Assembly: GCA_012270125.1 (NCBI GenBank)
Contig: JAAXIY010000033.1
Span: forward strand, 24,402 to 88,401
Length of the DNA: 64,000 nt
DNA from: Paracoccaceae bacterium
GTDB taxonomy: Bacteria > Pseudomonadota > Alphaproteobacteria > Rhodobacterales > Rhodobacteraceae
Direction of reading: 5' to 3'
The notes beneath the pieces are model-generated. The model had not been told where the DNA came from and ran no database searches. It worked only from the letters and a program-made list of their open reading frames with translations. The translations under genes and the position numbers were made by a program. Positions 15,883 through 24,687 of the stretch are shown one piece after another (within the stretch, counting starts at the first letter, position 1; every line of letters starts with the position of its first letter).

Positions 15883-16550
15883 TGCTTTATGACCAAACGC
15901 TTTCTCGCGTTGAGACTTATTTTGATAAAACTGCCTCAAAGACTTGGGAGCAGCTTACCTCGGATGCTCCAGTCTCTAAAATTCGTCAAACCGTGCGGAT
16001 TGGCAGGGAAAGAATGAGGAATAAATTATTAGGTCAATTACCTAACGATTTAAGTGAGGCTCGAATTTTAGATGCTGGTTGCGGCACCGGACAACTAACA
16101 ACAGAGCTTGTAAAAAGGGGTGCCTCAGTAGTCGCTACCGATATTAGCAATTCTCTTATTCAGATTGCTAAAAACAGAATACCTAAAGATTATCACAGGA
16201 AAATCAATTTCCATGTCGGTGATTTATGTAACAAAGATCTTGGGCAATTTGATTATGTTATCGCTATGGATAGCCTGATTTATTACTCATTAAATGATCT
16301 TTCCAGAATTTTAATTGGATTAAAACAAAGGACTACAAAGGAAGTTATTTTTACTGTTGCTCCAAGAACTAAGCTACTCCTAGTTATGTGGTATTTGGGA
16401 AAATTAGCTCCTAAAGGAGACAAATCCCCAGTTATGGTTCCTCATTCTTTGGGCAAAATTTCAGAAAATCTGTTTGGAATTGCCAAGGTCAAAGACCTTG
16501 GGAGAGTTTCTTCAGGATTTTATATTTCACAAGGTATTAGTTGTATTTAA
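15882..16550 (+). CDS. bchM: Mg-protoporphyrin IX O-methyltransferase
   Basis: Methylates the C13 propionate of Mg-protoporphyrin IX using S-adenosylmethionine, making the substrate for AcsF. The 222-aa protein has RVETYFDKTASKTWEQLTSDAPVS-type N-terminal residues. LDAGCGTGQLTTELVKRG at about 66-83 is the SAM motif I, followed by VVATDIS (motif II) and YVIAMDSLIYY. ATG 15882 forms TGATG with the bchL stop. The TTG three bases upstream is less likely. Confidence 0.95.
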
Positions 16551-17995
16551 TGTCGGGTTCAAAGCCTCATATCGCTTTAAGTTTCACTAGAAAACTTCTT
16601 CCATTTGCAGATGCTGCGAGCACTGACTTGCCTCTTAGTCAATTGCTCCGGCTTTCGTTGTTTCAAATCTCAGTTGGTATGGCGACGGTTCTCTTATTGG
16701 GGACCCTTAATAGAGTTATGATTGTAGAGCTTGGTGTGGCAGCGACTATTGTAGCGCTTATGGTGGCAATACCAGTTTTAATTGCTCCCTTCAGAGCCGC
16801 TTTAGGTTTTAAGTCTGATAATTATCGGTCAGCGATCGGTTGGAAAAGAGTTCCATTTATTTGGTTTGGTTCTCTATGGCAAATGGGTGGTTTAGCGATC
16901 ATGCCATTTGCACTAATCGTTTTATCTGGTGATCAAACCATTGGTCCCTCATGGGCTGGGGAAGTCCTTGCTGGTCTTGCATTTTTAATGACTGGCCTCG
17001 GTTTGCATATGACCCAAACAGCAGGTTTAGCACTTGCCAGTGATAGAGCGCCAAAAGATAAACGGCCGCGCGTTGTTGCTCTTTTGTATGTTATGTTTTT
17101 ACTTGGCATGGGACTATCCGCGCTGATTATTGGCTATTTATTAAAAGATTTTTCAAACCTTCGTCTTATTAGAGTAGTTCAAGGCGCCGCTTTGTTTGGT
17201 CTAGTATTAAATTTAGTAGCCCTTTGGAAACAAGAGCATGTTAAACCAATGCCAAAGGGGCAAAGAGTTGAACCTCCTCCAATGTTCCGAGAGGCATGGG
17301 CAGATTTCATAAATAAGGGCGATAATGCTCGACTTATTATGGTTGTATTCATTGGAACCCTTGCATTTAATATGCAGGATGTCCTGCTCGAACCTTACGG
17401 AGGCCAAGTTTTAAAGCTAAGCGTCAGTGAAACTACATGGCTTACTGTTGCTTGGGCAGGGGGCGCTCTTTTCGGATTTGGTATCGCTGCACAGAGATTA
17501 AATAAGGGTATAGATCCGAGTAATTTGATGAATTTTGGCGTATTGGTAGGCTTTGTTGCTTTCACGTGTGTAATTTTCGCCTCACCAATTTTATCTGTTA
17601 TATTATTTTTTGCCGGCACTTTTTTAATAGGTTTAGGTGCTGGTTTATTTTCAGTTTCAACGCTCATCGCCGCCATGAATTTACCATTGTCAGGTAAATC
17701 AGGACGCGGGTTGGCTTTGGGAGCTTGGGGAGCTGCGCAGGCTACAGGCGCAGGTTTAGCCATTGCAATAGGTGGAGCCACACGAGATATCGTGAACGCC
17801 TTTGCATTGAACAATAGTTTAGGAGCTTCGTTAAATAGCGAGGCTACAGGCTATTTATTTGTTTATCATATAGAATTGACACTTCTTGTGGTGACCCTGG
17901 TGATGCTGTCACCACTAATAAAAAGTGCACGAAACAAAGAAATAAAGTCTAATCAGAAATCAGCACGCATCGGTGTGGCTGATTTCCCCATGTAA
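16550..17995 (+). CDS. lhaA: Light-harvesting 1 assembly protein LhaA (PucC family)
   Basis: A 481-aa polytopic membrane protein with about 12 hydrophobic segments, needed for assembly of the core antenna in Rhodobacter. The N-terminus has LPLSQLLRLSLFQISVGMA, then LLGTLNRVMIVELGVAA and DNYRSAIGWKRVPFIWFG, all PucC/LhaA hallmarks. The position between bchM and puhA is the conserved lhaA location. ATG 16550 overlaps the bchM stop (TAATG); a TTG at 16541 is the only upstream alternative. Confidence 0.93.
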   Translation: MSGSKPHIALSFTRKLLPFADAASTDLPLSQLLRLSLFQISVGMATVLLLGTLNRVMIVELGVAATIVALMVAIPVLIAPFRAALGFKSDNYRSAIGWKRVPFIWFGSLWQMGGLAIMPFALIVLSGDQTIGPSWAGEVLAGLAFLMTGLGLHMTQTAGLALASDRAPKDKRPRVVALLYVMFLLGMGLSALIIGYLLKDFSNLRLIRVVQGAALFGLVLNLVALWKQEHVKPMPKGQRVEPPPMFREAWADFINKGDNARLIMVVFIGTLAFNMQDVLLEPYGGQVLKLSVSETTWLTVAWAGGALFGFGIAAQRLNKGIDPSNLMNFGVLVGFVAFTCVIFASPILSVILFFAGTFLIGLGAGLFSVSTLIAAMNLPLSGKSGRGLALGAWGAAQATGAGLAIAIGGATRDIVNAFALNNSLGASLNSEATGYLFVYHIELTLLVVTLVMLSPLIKSARNKEIKSNQKSARIGVADFPM

Positions 17996-18019
17996 TATGA
18001 AATGTTGAAAGGAAATAAA

Positions 18020-18787
18020 ATGGACCTGATATTATTTGGAAACTTCGATTTAGCTAGCGCATCTATATGGCTATTCTGGATCTTTTTTGCTCTGTTAATT
18101 TTTTATATTCAGAGAGAAAATATGCGTGAAGGTTACCCTCTAGAAAACGATGATGGTAGCGAAGCCCCCAATCAAGGCCCTTTCCCATTACCAGATGCAA
18201 AGACCTTTAAACTGCCACATGGACGCGGTGAAGTGACTGTGCCAAATGGTAAAGGTGAAGATCGAGCAGTTGCTTTAGAGCAAACGAGTGTTGCGAATGG
18301 ATATCCTTTTGAACCTACTGGAGATCCTATGAAAGATGGTGTTGGACCAGCATCATGGGCGCCACGCCGAGATGTTCCAGAATTAGACGGGCATGGACAT
18401 CCCAAAATAATTCCAATGTCTGCAAATAGCAAATTTTTCGTGGGAGCGGGACGTGATCCTCGTGATTTACCTGTGGTTGCAGGAGACGGAGAAGTTGTCG
18501 GAAAAATTTCGGATATGTGGATCGATGAACCAGAGCAGCTTGTTCGTTATCTAGAAATAGAATTAGATATGAAGCACGGTGAGGGTAGTCGATTAGTCCC
18601 TATGACACTGGCAAGAATTCATAAAGATAGAGTTGCAATCAAGTCAATTTTTGGAAAGCATTTTAATGATGTTCCAAAGCACAGCTCTAAGAACCAAGTC
18701 ACTCTTTTAGAGGAAGATAAAATTTCTGCCTATTATGCAGGTGGACATTTATATGCCTCGGAAGAAAGATTTGAGCCTCAACTTTAA
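18020..18787 (+). CDS. puhA: Photosynthetic reaction centre H subunit
   Basis: Caps the L/M subunits on the cytoplasmic side and guides proton uptake to QB. The 255-aa protein has a single transmembrane helix at residues about 10-32 (FDLASASIWLFWIFFALLIF). It is followed by REGYPLE, a PRC-barrel region starting near VVAGDGEVVGKISDMWID, and C-terminal ISAYYAG. Start ATG 18020 has AAAGGA 8 bases upstream; the frame is open to ATG 18002. The partner puf genes are not in the window. Confidence 0.97.
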   Translation: MDLILFGNFDLASASIWLFWIFFALLIFYIQRENMREGYPLENDDGSEAPNQGPFPLPDAKTFKLPHGRGEVTVPNGKGEDRAVALEQTSVANGYPFEPTGDPMKDGVGPASWAPRRDVPELDGHGHPKIIPMSANSKFFVGAGRDPRDLPVVAGDGEVVGKISDMWIDEPEQLVRYLEIELDMKHGEGSRLVPMTLARIHKDRVAIKSIFGKHFNDVPKHSSKNQVTLLEEDKISAYYAGGHLYASEERFEPQL

Positions 18788-18803
18788 TTTAGGAGAAATT
18801 TAA

Positions 18804-19442
18804 ATGTCACACGATGATTTTGCTTTTGAACCAATAAGAGGACTTCCCGAACGCCCTCCTGAAGGTGAGGTCATTTTGTGGCAGGGACAACCAAACTGGT
18901 GGCGTCTTACGGTTGAGTCACTGAATATATACTGGGTGTTAGGTTACTTTGCTTTTCTATTTGCGTGGAGATTTATTTCGGTATCTGATATCATGCCTTT
19001 AGAGCAAGCTTTTAAAGTATCATTTCCTTTCTTAGTTTTAGCTTCTATTGTTGCTGCACTTCTTATTATAGTTGGCTATATTCAAGCTAAAACGACAGTT
19101 TATACAATTACGAATAAGCGCATTGTTATGAGAATTGGTGCTGCGCTGACAGTGACCCTCAACCTGCCATTTACAAAAATTGAAAATGCTGCACTTGCTT
19201 CAGGATCAAAGGGTTTTGGCAGTATTGCTATTGATACGACCCAAGATGCTAAATTTTCTTTTTTGGTTCTTTGGCCTCATGTCCGCTCCTGGCACTTCAA
19301 AAAGCCTCAGCCTAGCCTACGATGTATTCCGGCTGCACCTGAAGTTGCTGAAATTCTAGCTAATGCGGCCAAAGCGAGATTGGTTGAAGTAAAAAATTAT
19401 CCAAATCAAACCGCGTCCGATTTGGACGCTGTAGTGAGTTAG
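18804..19442 (+). CDS. puhB: Photosynthetic complex assembly protein PuhB
   Basis: Reaction-centre assembly factor. The 212-aa protein has the PuhB start (FEPIRGLPERPPEGE), WQGQPNWWRL, two or three transmembrane segments between residues 45 and 95, and a PH-like domain from TTVYTITNKRIVMRIGAAL on. The C-terminus holds the typical RCIPAAPEVAEILA. AGGAG lies ahead of the ATG. It follows puhA by 16 bp. Confidence 0.95.
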   Translation: MSHDDFAFEPIRGLPERPPEGEVILWQGQPNWWRLTVESLNIYWVLGYFAFLFAWRFISVSDIMPLEQAFKVSFPFLVLASIVAALLIIVGYIQAKTTVYTITNKRIVMRIGAALTVTLNLPFTKIENAALASGSKGFGSIAIDTTQDAKFSFLVLWPHVRSWHFKKPQPSLRCIPAAPEVAEILANAAKARLVEVKNYPNQTASDLDAVVS

Positions 19443-19452
19443 GAGAAAAAAT

Positions 19453-19923
19453 ATGACCAGCTTAGAAATTTCAAAAAAACAAGTTGAAACAATTCCGCGC
19501 GTCCCTTTAATCGCAATGTTTCTTTTGGTTTTTGTAATTTTAATTGCTGTAGCTACGTTTAGGTTCTCTGGTATGCCAGTTGTTTCTAGTCCGCCTCAAG
19601 CAAAAGTAGTTGCGGAAGCGAGCCTCATTATAAAAGGTGAGCAGAGTGGGGCCGTCAGCGTCATGGGTGAAGACGGTAACATTATTGTTAACTTAGATGG
19701 TGATCAGGGCGGTTTTATCTCTGGAGTAGCAAGAGTCATTGAACGAGAGAGAAAAAAGATCAATGTTTCTGTAAACCTTCCTGTTAAGATTATCTGGAGA
19801 GATAATAACAGAATTTCGATATTTGATCCGGTAACGAATTGGCAAGCAGATCTAATGGGGTTTGGTGCGGATAACGCACGTGCATTTGCCGAATTATTAG
19901 CCAAAGCCACGAAAGGGGAATAA
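19453..19923 (+). CDS. puhC: Photosynthetic complex assembly protein PuhC
   Basis: A 156-aa protein with one transmembrane helix at residues about 17-37 (VPLIAMFLLVFVILIAVATF) and an otherwise soluble, probably periplasmic domain. The order puhA-puhB-puhC and the C-terminal pattern RISIFDPVTNWQADLMGFGADN identify it. PuhC influences reaction-centre and core-antenna assembly in Rhodobacter. AGGAG lies 7 bases before the ATG. Confidence 0.92.
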   Translation: MTSLEISKKQVETIPRVPLIAMFLLVFVILIAVATFRFSGMPVVSSPPQAKVVAEASLIIKGEQSGAVSVMGEDGNIIVNLDGDQGGFISGVARVIERERKKINVSVNLPVKIIWRDNNRISIFDPVTNWQADLMGFGADNARAFAELLAKATKGE

Positions 19924-19924
19924 A

Positions 19925-20221
19925 GTGGGTATTTTCACGAAAACTAAAGAACATGCACCATGTACCGTGGAGGTCAGTCATAAATTTGAAAGTCTCCATG
20001 CACATGTTCGCTTTAATAATGGTGCAATCATCTACCCAGGAGATGAAGTACAGGTTCAAGGTCCTGAAATTATGGCGCCGTTTGGCGAAATAGTCAGAGA
20101 GAATAGGGATGCGATAATTTTAAGGGCAAGCTTTTTAGAAAGACTATGGACCAAGGCCTTTGGTGATTTTGAAGTTATGGAACTCTGTGAGTTTTCATTT
20201 TCTGAGGAGGCAACGCTATGA
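19925..20221 (+). CDS. Conserved photosynthesis-cluster protein of unknown function (98 aa)
   Basis: A small soluble protein between puhC and acsF, starting at GTG 19925 one base after the puhC stop; the upstream AAAGGGG provides a ribosome site. It contains LHAHVRFNNGAIIYPGDEVQVQG and GEIVRENRDAIILRASFLERLWTK, which suggest a small beta-barrel followed by a helix. No membrane segment is seen. A small gene occupies this slot in related clusters. Its place among reaction-centre assembly genes and its ATGA overlap with acsF suggest an assembly or cyclase-related role, which is inference only. Confidence 0.75.
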   Translation: MGIFTKTKEHAPCTVEVSHKFESLHAHVRFNNGAIIYPGDEVQVQGPEIMAPFGEIVRENRDAIILRASFLERLWTKAFGDFEVMELCEFSFSEEATL

Positions 20222-21315
20222 ATAAGCATTCAGCAGACGCTACCACAGCTGAAGAGGCAATCGCAATTCAATCGGCACTTGATAGCGACATGGCAACTGA
20301 GGTTGCGATGCAGGACACCCTTTTAACACCACGATTTTATACCACGAATTTTGATGAGCTTGATGCGATTGACGTGAGTCAGATTTCTGAAGAGTGGCAG
20401 CCACTTATTGAAAGAATGCTTAGCGATCCAAATAAGGGACACTTCAAGAAGAATGATGATTGGGATAAAGTAGATTGGGAGGGTATGGAGCCTCAATTAA
20501 AAAAAGAGTTTATAGATTTTTTGATCAGTTCTTGCACAGCAGAGTTCTCAGGATGTGTGCTTTATAAGGAAATGAAACGAAGGGGTTCGAATAAAGATAT
20601 TACTCAACTTTTTCAGTTAATGGCTCGTGATGAAGCTAGACATGCTGGATTTATTAACGATGCTCTTCGAGAAGCTGGAGTAGCCGTAAATTTAGGTTTT
20701 TTAACCCAGAAAAAGAAGTATACGTATTTTCGTCCAAAATTTATCTACTATGCGACTTATCTATCTGAAAAAATTGGATATGCGCGCTACATTACAATAT
20801 ATCGTCACCTTGAAAAAAACCCTCAACATAGATTTCATCCAATTTTTAAATGGTTCCAAGAATGGTGCAATGATGAATTTTCTCATGGTGAGGCATTTGC
20901 ACTTTTGATGAAAACGGATCCTAAACTAACGTCTGGAATAAATGTCTTTTGGATTAAGTTTTTTCTCACTGCAGTATACGCAACCATGTATATTCGGGAT
21001 CATCAAAGGCCAGCCTTTCACAAGGCTTTAGGAGTTGATCCTGACTGGTATGCAGAAGAAGTATTTACCAAAACTTCGGAATTAAGTAAGCAAATCTTTC
21101 CGATTACTCTTGATATAGATAATCCAAAGTGGTTTGCAAAATTACGCAAACTTCAAAAAGTTAATGCAGAACTTGCTGAGGCAAAGAAGGGTAATAACAA
21201 ACTGAAGCAGATCTGGTGTAGTTCTAAAGCTGCTCTGATTTTTCTTTCGCTCTTGGCGGTGCCAGCGAAAAGCAACAAAGTACCTGATGTTACCAGAATG
21301 GAGCCAGCATACTAA
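20218..21315 (+). CDS. acsF: Mg-protoporphyrin IX monomethyl ester (oxidative) cyclase
   Basis: Oxygen-dependent diiron enzyme forming the isocyclic E ring. The 365-aa protein shows ferritin-like metal motifs: SCTAEFSGCVLYKE, MARDEARHAGFINDAL and WCNDEFSHGEAFALLM. LTPRFYTTNFDELDAIDVS near residue 35 is the AcsF start signature. AGGAGG precedes the ATG. No anaerobic bchE is present in the window, which suits an aerobic phototroph. Overlaps with both neighbours indicate coupled translation. Confidence 0.97.
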   Translation: MNKHSADATTAEEAIAIQSALDSDMATEVAMQDTLLTPRFYTTNFDELDAIDVSQISEEWQPLIERMLSDPNKGHFKKNDDWDKVDWEGMEPQLKKEFIDFLISSCTAEFSGCVLYKEMKRRGSNKDITQLFQLMARDEARHAGFINDALREAGVAVNLGFLTQKKKYTYFRPKFIYYATYLSEKIGYARYITIYRHLEKNPQHRFHPIFKWFQEWCNDEFSHGEAFALLMKTDPKLTSGINVFWIKFFLTAVYATMYIRDHQRPAFHKALGVDPDWYAEEVFTKTSELSKQIFPITLDIDNPKWFAKLRKLQKVNAELAEAKKGNNKLKQIWCSSKAALIFLSLLAVPAKSNKVPDVTRMEPAY

Positions 21316-22127
21316 TGGCCGGCTCTATCTTCATAGCCATGCTTGCTGCAGTATTTTTTTGGTGGTTTTCTACTGGATCGATACTGTTAGTTGTCAGATT
21401 GACAGAAAATTTTAGCCGATTATCTAAGCTGAAGATCTGCATTATGAGTTCACCTATTTTGTTAGTGGGTCTTTGGGGTGTATGGACGACAAGTTCAAAT
21501 TTAACGGATGTGGGTTCATATTTAGCTTTTATTTCAGCACTACTAGTTTGGGCATGGATTGAACTTACATTTTTAACGGGTGTGATAACTGGACCAAACA
21601 AATTAGACTGTCCCAATAACATAACTTTTTTTGAAAAATTTATCCGTGCATGGGGCACCCTGGCTTATCACGAAATATCATTACTAGCTGCACTTGGTGC
21701 AGTAGTATATTTGGGTTACAGTCAAGAAAATCATTTTGGGATATGGACTTTTATAATTCTGTATTTTGCGAGGATTTTTGCCAAATTGAATTTATTTTTG
21801 GGAGTTCCACATATAAACGTGGAGTTTATCCCTAAAACACTTTCTCATTTGAAAAGCTACTTTAAGATATCAAAATTGAATTGGTTTTTTTCAATATCTG
21901 TAACACTTTTAACTCTGGCGACAGTTTGTTGGGTTGAACGGCTATTTGCTGTTCAAAATTCTTTTGAAATCATAGGGTTCTCTTTGCTCTTTGCTATTTC
22001 CTTAATGGCACTGTTGGAACACTGGTTTATGGTTTTACCGATACCTGACGCTCGTTTGTGGCGATGGATGCTACCTAAAACAAAATCAAAACAAGACTAT
22101 CTAAGTGAGGACTACAATGGACTTTGA
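21315..22127 (+). CDS. puhE: Photosynthetic complex assembly protein PuhE
   Basis: A 270-aa membrane protein with about seven hydrophobic segments. [14 protein letters not shown] at the start, the region ending [14 protein letters not shown] and the middle [16 protein letters not shown] identify the PuhE (DUF3623) family, which affects reaction-centre/antenna levels. [18 protein letters not shown] lies in the C-terminal half. The start is fused to the acsF stop (TAATG), and the end overlaps hemA by 11 bp. Confidence 0.92.
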   Translation: MAGSIFIAMLAAVFFWWFSTGSILLVVRLTENFSRLSKLKICIMSSPILLVGLWGVWTTSSNLTDVGSYLAFISALLVWAWIELTFLTGVITGPNKLDCPNNITFFEKFIRAWGTLAYHEISLLAALGAVVYLGYSQENHFGIWTFIILYFARIFAKLNLFLGVPHINVEFIPKTLSHLKSYFKISKLNWFFSISVTLLTLATVCWVERLFAVQNSFEIIGFSLLFAISLMALLEHWFMVLPIPDARLWRWMLPKTKSKQDYLSEDYNGL

Positions 22128-23331
22128 TGCTTTATTTGCGGATCAATTGGATTTGCTGAAAAAAGAGGGTAATTATAGAATTTTTGCTGAATTAGAGCGT
22201 CAATGTGGAGCTTTTCCAAAAGCAAAAAGTTATGATGAAAATTCACCTGAGAACGTCACCGTTTGGTGCTCAAATGATTATCTTGGAATGGGACAGAGCC
22301 AGATTGTAAAAGATGCTATGAAGGATGTGATCGATACTAATGGCTGTGGAGCAGGTGGGACCAGGAATATCTCTGGAACCAATCACCATCATGTTCTTTT
22401 GGAAAAAGAATTAGCAGATTTGCATCAAAAAGAAGCCGCGCTGCTATTTACTTCAGGTTACGTTTCAAATTGGGCATCTTTAGGAACTTTAGGCTCTAAG
22501 CTGCCTAATGCGGTCATACTTTCTGATGCTGCAAATCATGCAAGTATGATTGAAGGCATAAGGCATTCTCGTGCAGATAAAGTCATTTGGAAACATAATG
22601 ATCCAGAAGATCTAGACAGGAAGTTGAAAGCTATAGGACCAGAACGCCCTAAAATTGTAGCATTTGAGTCTGTCTATTCGATGGATGGCGATATTTCCCC
22701 AATGGAGGAAATCGTTGAAGTGGCAGAAAGTCATAATGCGATGACCTATTTGGATGAGGTTCATGCAGTTGGACTTTATGGGCCAAGAGGAGGAGGAATA
22801 TCTGAGGAATTGGGACTATCTGAGAGGATTACGCTAATAGAGGGTACTCTTGGCAAAGCGTACGGTGTCATGGGTGGATACATAACTGGCTCTGAAGTCC
22901 TGTGTGATTTTATCAGATCATTTGCCAGTGGCTTTATTTTTACAACTGCGTTACCGCCTGCTATAGCAGCAGGAGCAAGAGCATCCATAGCTCACTTAAA
23001 ATCTTCTGAGCTGGAAAGAAAACGTCAGCAGCGACAGGTGCGCAAACTCAGAAGCGATTTGGATAGAGCTGGAATTCCGCATATGAACAATCCATCCCAC
23101 ATTATACCTGTAATGATTAAAGATCCTGTAAAGTGTAAAATGTTATCAGATATATTAATGCAAGATTACGGCATTTACGTACAACCTATTAATTATCCGA
23201 CTGTACCTAAAGGGACTGAGAGATTAAGGTTTACCCCTTCACCGCTGCATTCAGACGCAGATATAGACCATCTAGTTAGTGCATTAAATGTTCTATGGAA
23301 ACAGTGCGCAATTGCAAGGGTTGTAGCCTAG
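22117..23331 (+). CDS. hemA: 5-aminolevulinate synthase
   Basis: Condenses glycine and succinyl-CoA to ALA (Shemin pathway), the first step of tetrapyrrole synthesis. The 404-aa protein is a PLP fold-type I enzyme with [14 protein letters not shown] at about residue 70, the PLP lysine in [14 protein letters not shown], and [21 protein letters not shown] lies 8 bases before ATG 22117; the frame is open to GTG 22105. Placement inside the photosynthesis superoperon ties ALA supply to bacteriochlorophyll demand. Confidence 0.97.
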   Translation: MDFDALFADQLDLLKKEGNYRIFAELERQCGAFPKAKSYDENSPENVTVWCSNDYLGMGQSQIVKDAMKDVIDTNGCGAGGTRNISGTNHHHVLLEKELADLHQKEAALLFTSGYVSNWASLGTLGSKLPNAVILSDAANHASMIEGIRHSRADKVIWKHNDPEDLDRKLKAIGPERPKIVAFESVYSMDGDISPMEEIVEVAESHNAMTYLDEVHAVGLYGPRGGGISEELGLSERITLIEGTLGKAYGVMGGYITGSEVLCDFIRSFASGFIFTTALPPAIAAGARASIAHLKSSELERKRQQRQVRKLRSDLDRAGIPHMNNPSHIIPVMIKDPVKCKMLSDILMQDYGIYVQPINYPTVPKGTERLRFTPSPLHSDADIDHLVSALNVLWKQCAIARVVA

Positions 23332-23343
23332 AGTACAACCCTT
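23316..23343 (+). terminator. Hairpin across the hemA stop codon
   Basis: A perfect 10-bp stem (AAGGGTTGTA / TACAACCCTT) closes an 8-base loop, with the hemA TAG inside the loop. Only a short T-rich tail (TTCTT) follows. It separates the superoperon from cycA, and a TTGACA hexamer at 23345-23350 follows at once, probably part of the cycA promoter. Confidence 0.65.
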
Positions 23344-23397
23344 CTTGACATTGAAGCTACTGTCCTATTTTTAGCATATAGGAAAATGGAGAATTCA

Positions 23398-23817
23398 ATG
23401 CGACTTTTATTAAAAACGGCCTTTGTCTTGTGCCTTTTAGGTTCCCAAGTGTTTGCAGGAGGTGACGCTGGTGCAGGAGAAAAAGCATATAAAAAATGTA
23501 AGTCATGCCATAGCATTGTAGATAATGATGGCAATGTAATTTTAAAAGGTGGCAAAACTGGCCCCAATTTATATGGGTTAGCAGGTAGGATTGCCGCTAG
23601 CGTCGATGGTTTTAAGTACGGAAAGAGTTTAAAAGCTCTTGGGGAAACAGGTTTTGCATGGTCAGAGGATGATTTTATTTCCTACGTTGCAGACCCCACA
23701 AAGTTTTTGAGGGCTTCTCTGGATGATAGTAAGGCAAGGTCTAAAATGTCTTACAAACTTAAAAAGGAAAAAGATGCTCAAGACATTTGGGCTTATTTAA
23801 CTTCTGTATCAGAATAA
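23398..23817 (+). CDS. cycA: Cytochrome c2
   Basis: Periplasmic electron carrier that re-reduces the photo-oxidised reaction centre. The 139-aa precursor has a signal peptide (MRLLLKTAFVLCLLGSQVFA, cleavage before GGDAG), the haem site CKSCH at about mature residue 15, GGKTGPNLYGLAGR and an axial Met in RSKMSYKL. GGAG lies 7 bases before ATG 23398; the frame is open to ATG 23386, but that would spoil the signal peptide. It is convergent with bchO, 12 bp apart. Confidence 0.95.
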   Translation: MRLLLKTAFVLCLLGSQVFAGGDAGAGEKAYKKCKSCHSIVDNDGNVILKGGKTGPNLYGLAGRIAASVDGFKYGKSLKALGETGFAWSEDDFISYVADPTKFLRASLDDSKARSKMSYKLKKEKDAQDIWAYLTSVSE

Positions 23818-23829
23818 ATTTAATAAACT

Positions 23830-24687
23830 TTAAATGCTGAGCTGGTCCTTTATAGACTGGCTCACATCACGTGGTTGTTCTTCATGGGCTAAATGGCCAG
23901 CTCCACAAATTTCAATATAGTGTCCGTTTGGCACTTGTTTCGACCATTTCTTAGAAACACTTATAGGGACGGTTTTATCCATCTCTCCGACTAAAAATTT
24001 TATATTTGAATTAAAATTTTTTAAATCTGCTAAAAATTCGGAAAGATCCCACTCTGCCATCAACTTTAGAGTTCCTTTAACGTGCTTGGGATTGGAAAAA
24101 AGCATTTTGTAATATTCTAAATTTTCTTTTGAAATTTTAGACCCTGTATTGGCAATCAATTTTTCTGTTCTTTCATTATTTTTTGATAAACTTGCCAATA
24201 TGTCTGAGGAATATGGGACCACAGCTATGATTTTGGCAAAAATAGGAAACATCACGCCAGCCAATCCAGGAAATTCACCAAAGGCAGCATTTATGCACAT
24301 TGCACCATTACTAACCTTCATTTTTTCTGAAAGTATTACAGCTATAGCCGCTCCTGCAGAATGCCCAACTATAAGATCAGGTGAGAAATTGATTTTTTCC
24401 AATAAATCCATGGAGCCATTTACTATTTCTCTGAGAGAACTTTTATTTGGTGCAGGCAAATCAGAAAACCCATGGCCAGGTAGGTCGATTAATAAAATTT
24501 CATATTGACTAAGTAAAAACTCAGCTAATTTAGACCAACTGTGACATGAAGAGCCAGTACCGTGGATAAACAAAATTTTCTTTCCGCCAGATTTTCCCAG
24601 TCTTTGAATATGCCAAGAATGGAAGCCTGTTTTTACATATCGTGAATATTCATTATTAGGCCATGTAGATGGTATGCTAAGTTCCAT
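23830..24687 (-). CDS. bchO: Mg-chelatase accessory alpha/beta hydrolase BchO
   Basis: A 285-aa alpha/beta hydrolase with LFIHGTGSSCHSW (oxyanion region), the nucleophile elbow GHSAGAAIAV and a C-terminal His in GAGHLAHEEQPRDV. BchO homologues lie next to bchD/bchI and are linked to magnesium chelation, but the reaction is not established. The start is fused to the bchD stop (TAATG). A protein of this type in any other setting would be just a hydrolase; the context decides the name. Confidence 0.9.
   Translation of the reverse strand: MELSIPSTWPNNEYSRYVKTGFHSWHIQRLGKSGGKKILFIHGTGSSCHSWSKLAEFLLSQYEILLIDLPGHGFSDLPAPNKSSLREIVNGSMDLLEKINFSPDLIVGHSAGAAIAVILSEKMKVSNGAMCINAAFGEFPGLAGVMFPIFAKIIAVVPYSSDILASLSKNNERTEKLIANTGSKISKENLEYYKMLFSNPKHVKGTLKLMAEWDLSEFLADLKNFNSNIKFLVGEMDKTVPISVSKKWSKQVPNGHYIEICGAGHLAHEEQPRDVSQSIKDQLSI

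Noticed and set aside
17395..17814. 139-codon minus-strand frame inside lhaA
   Set aside because: Proline/lysine-rich shadow translation of hydrophobic lhaA codons; no independent evidence.
21290..21658. 122-codon minus-strand frame over puhE
   Set aside because: It overlaps a gene fixed by its position and TAATG coupling with acsF; no motifs.
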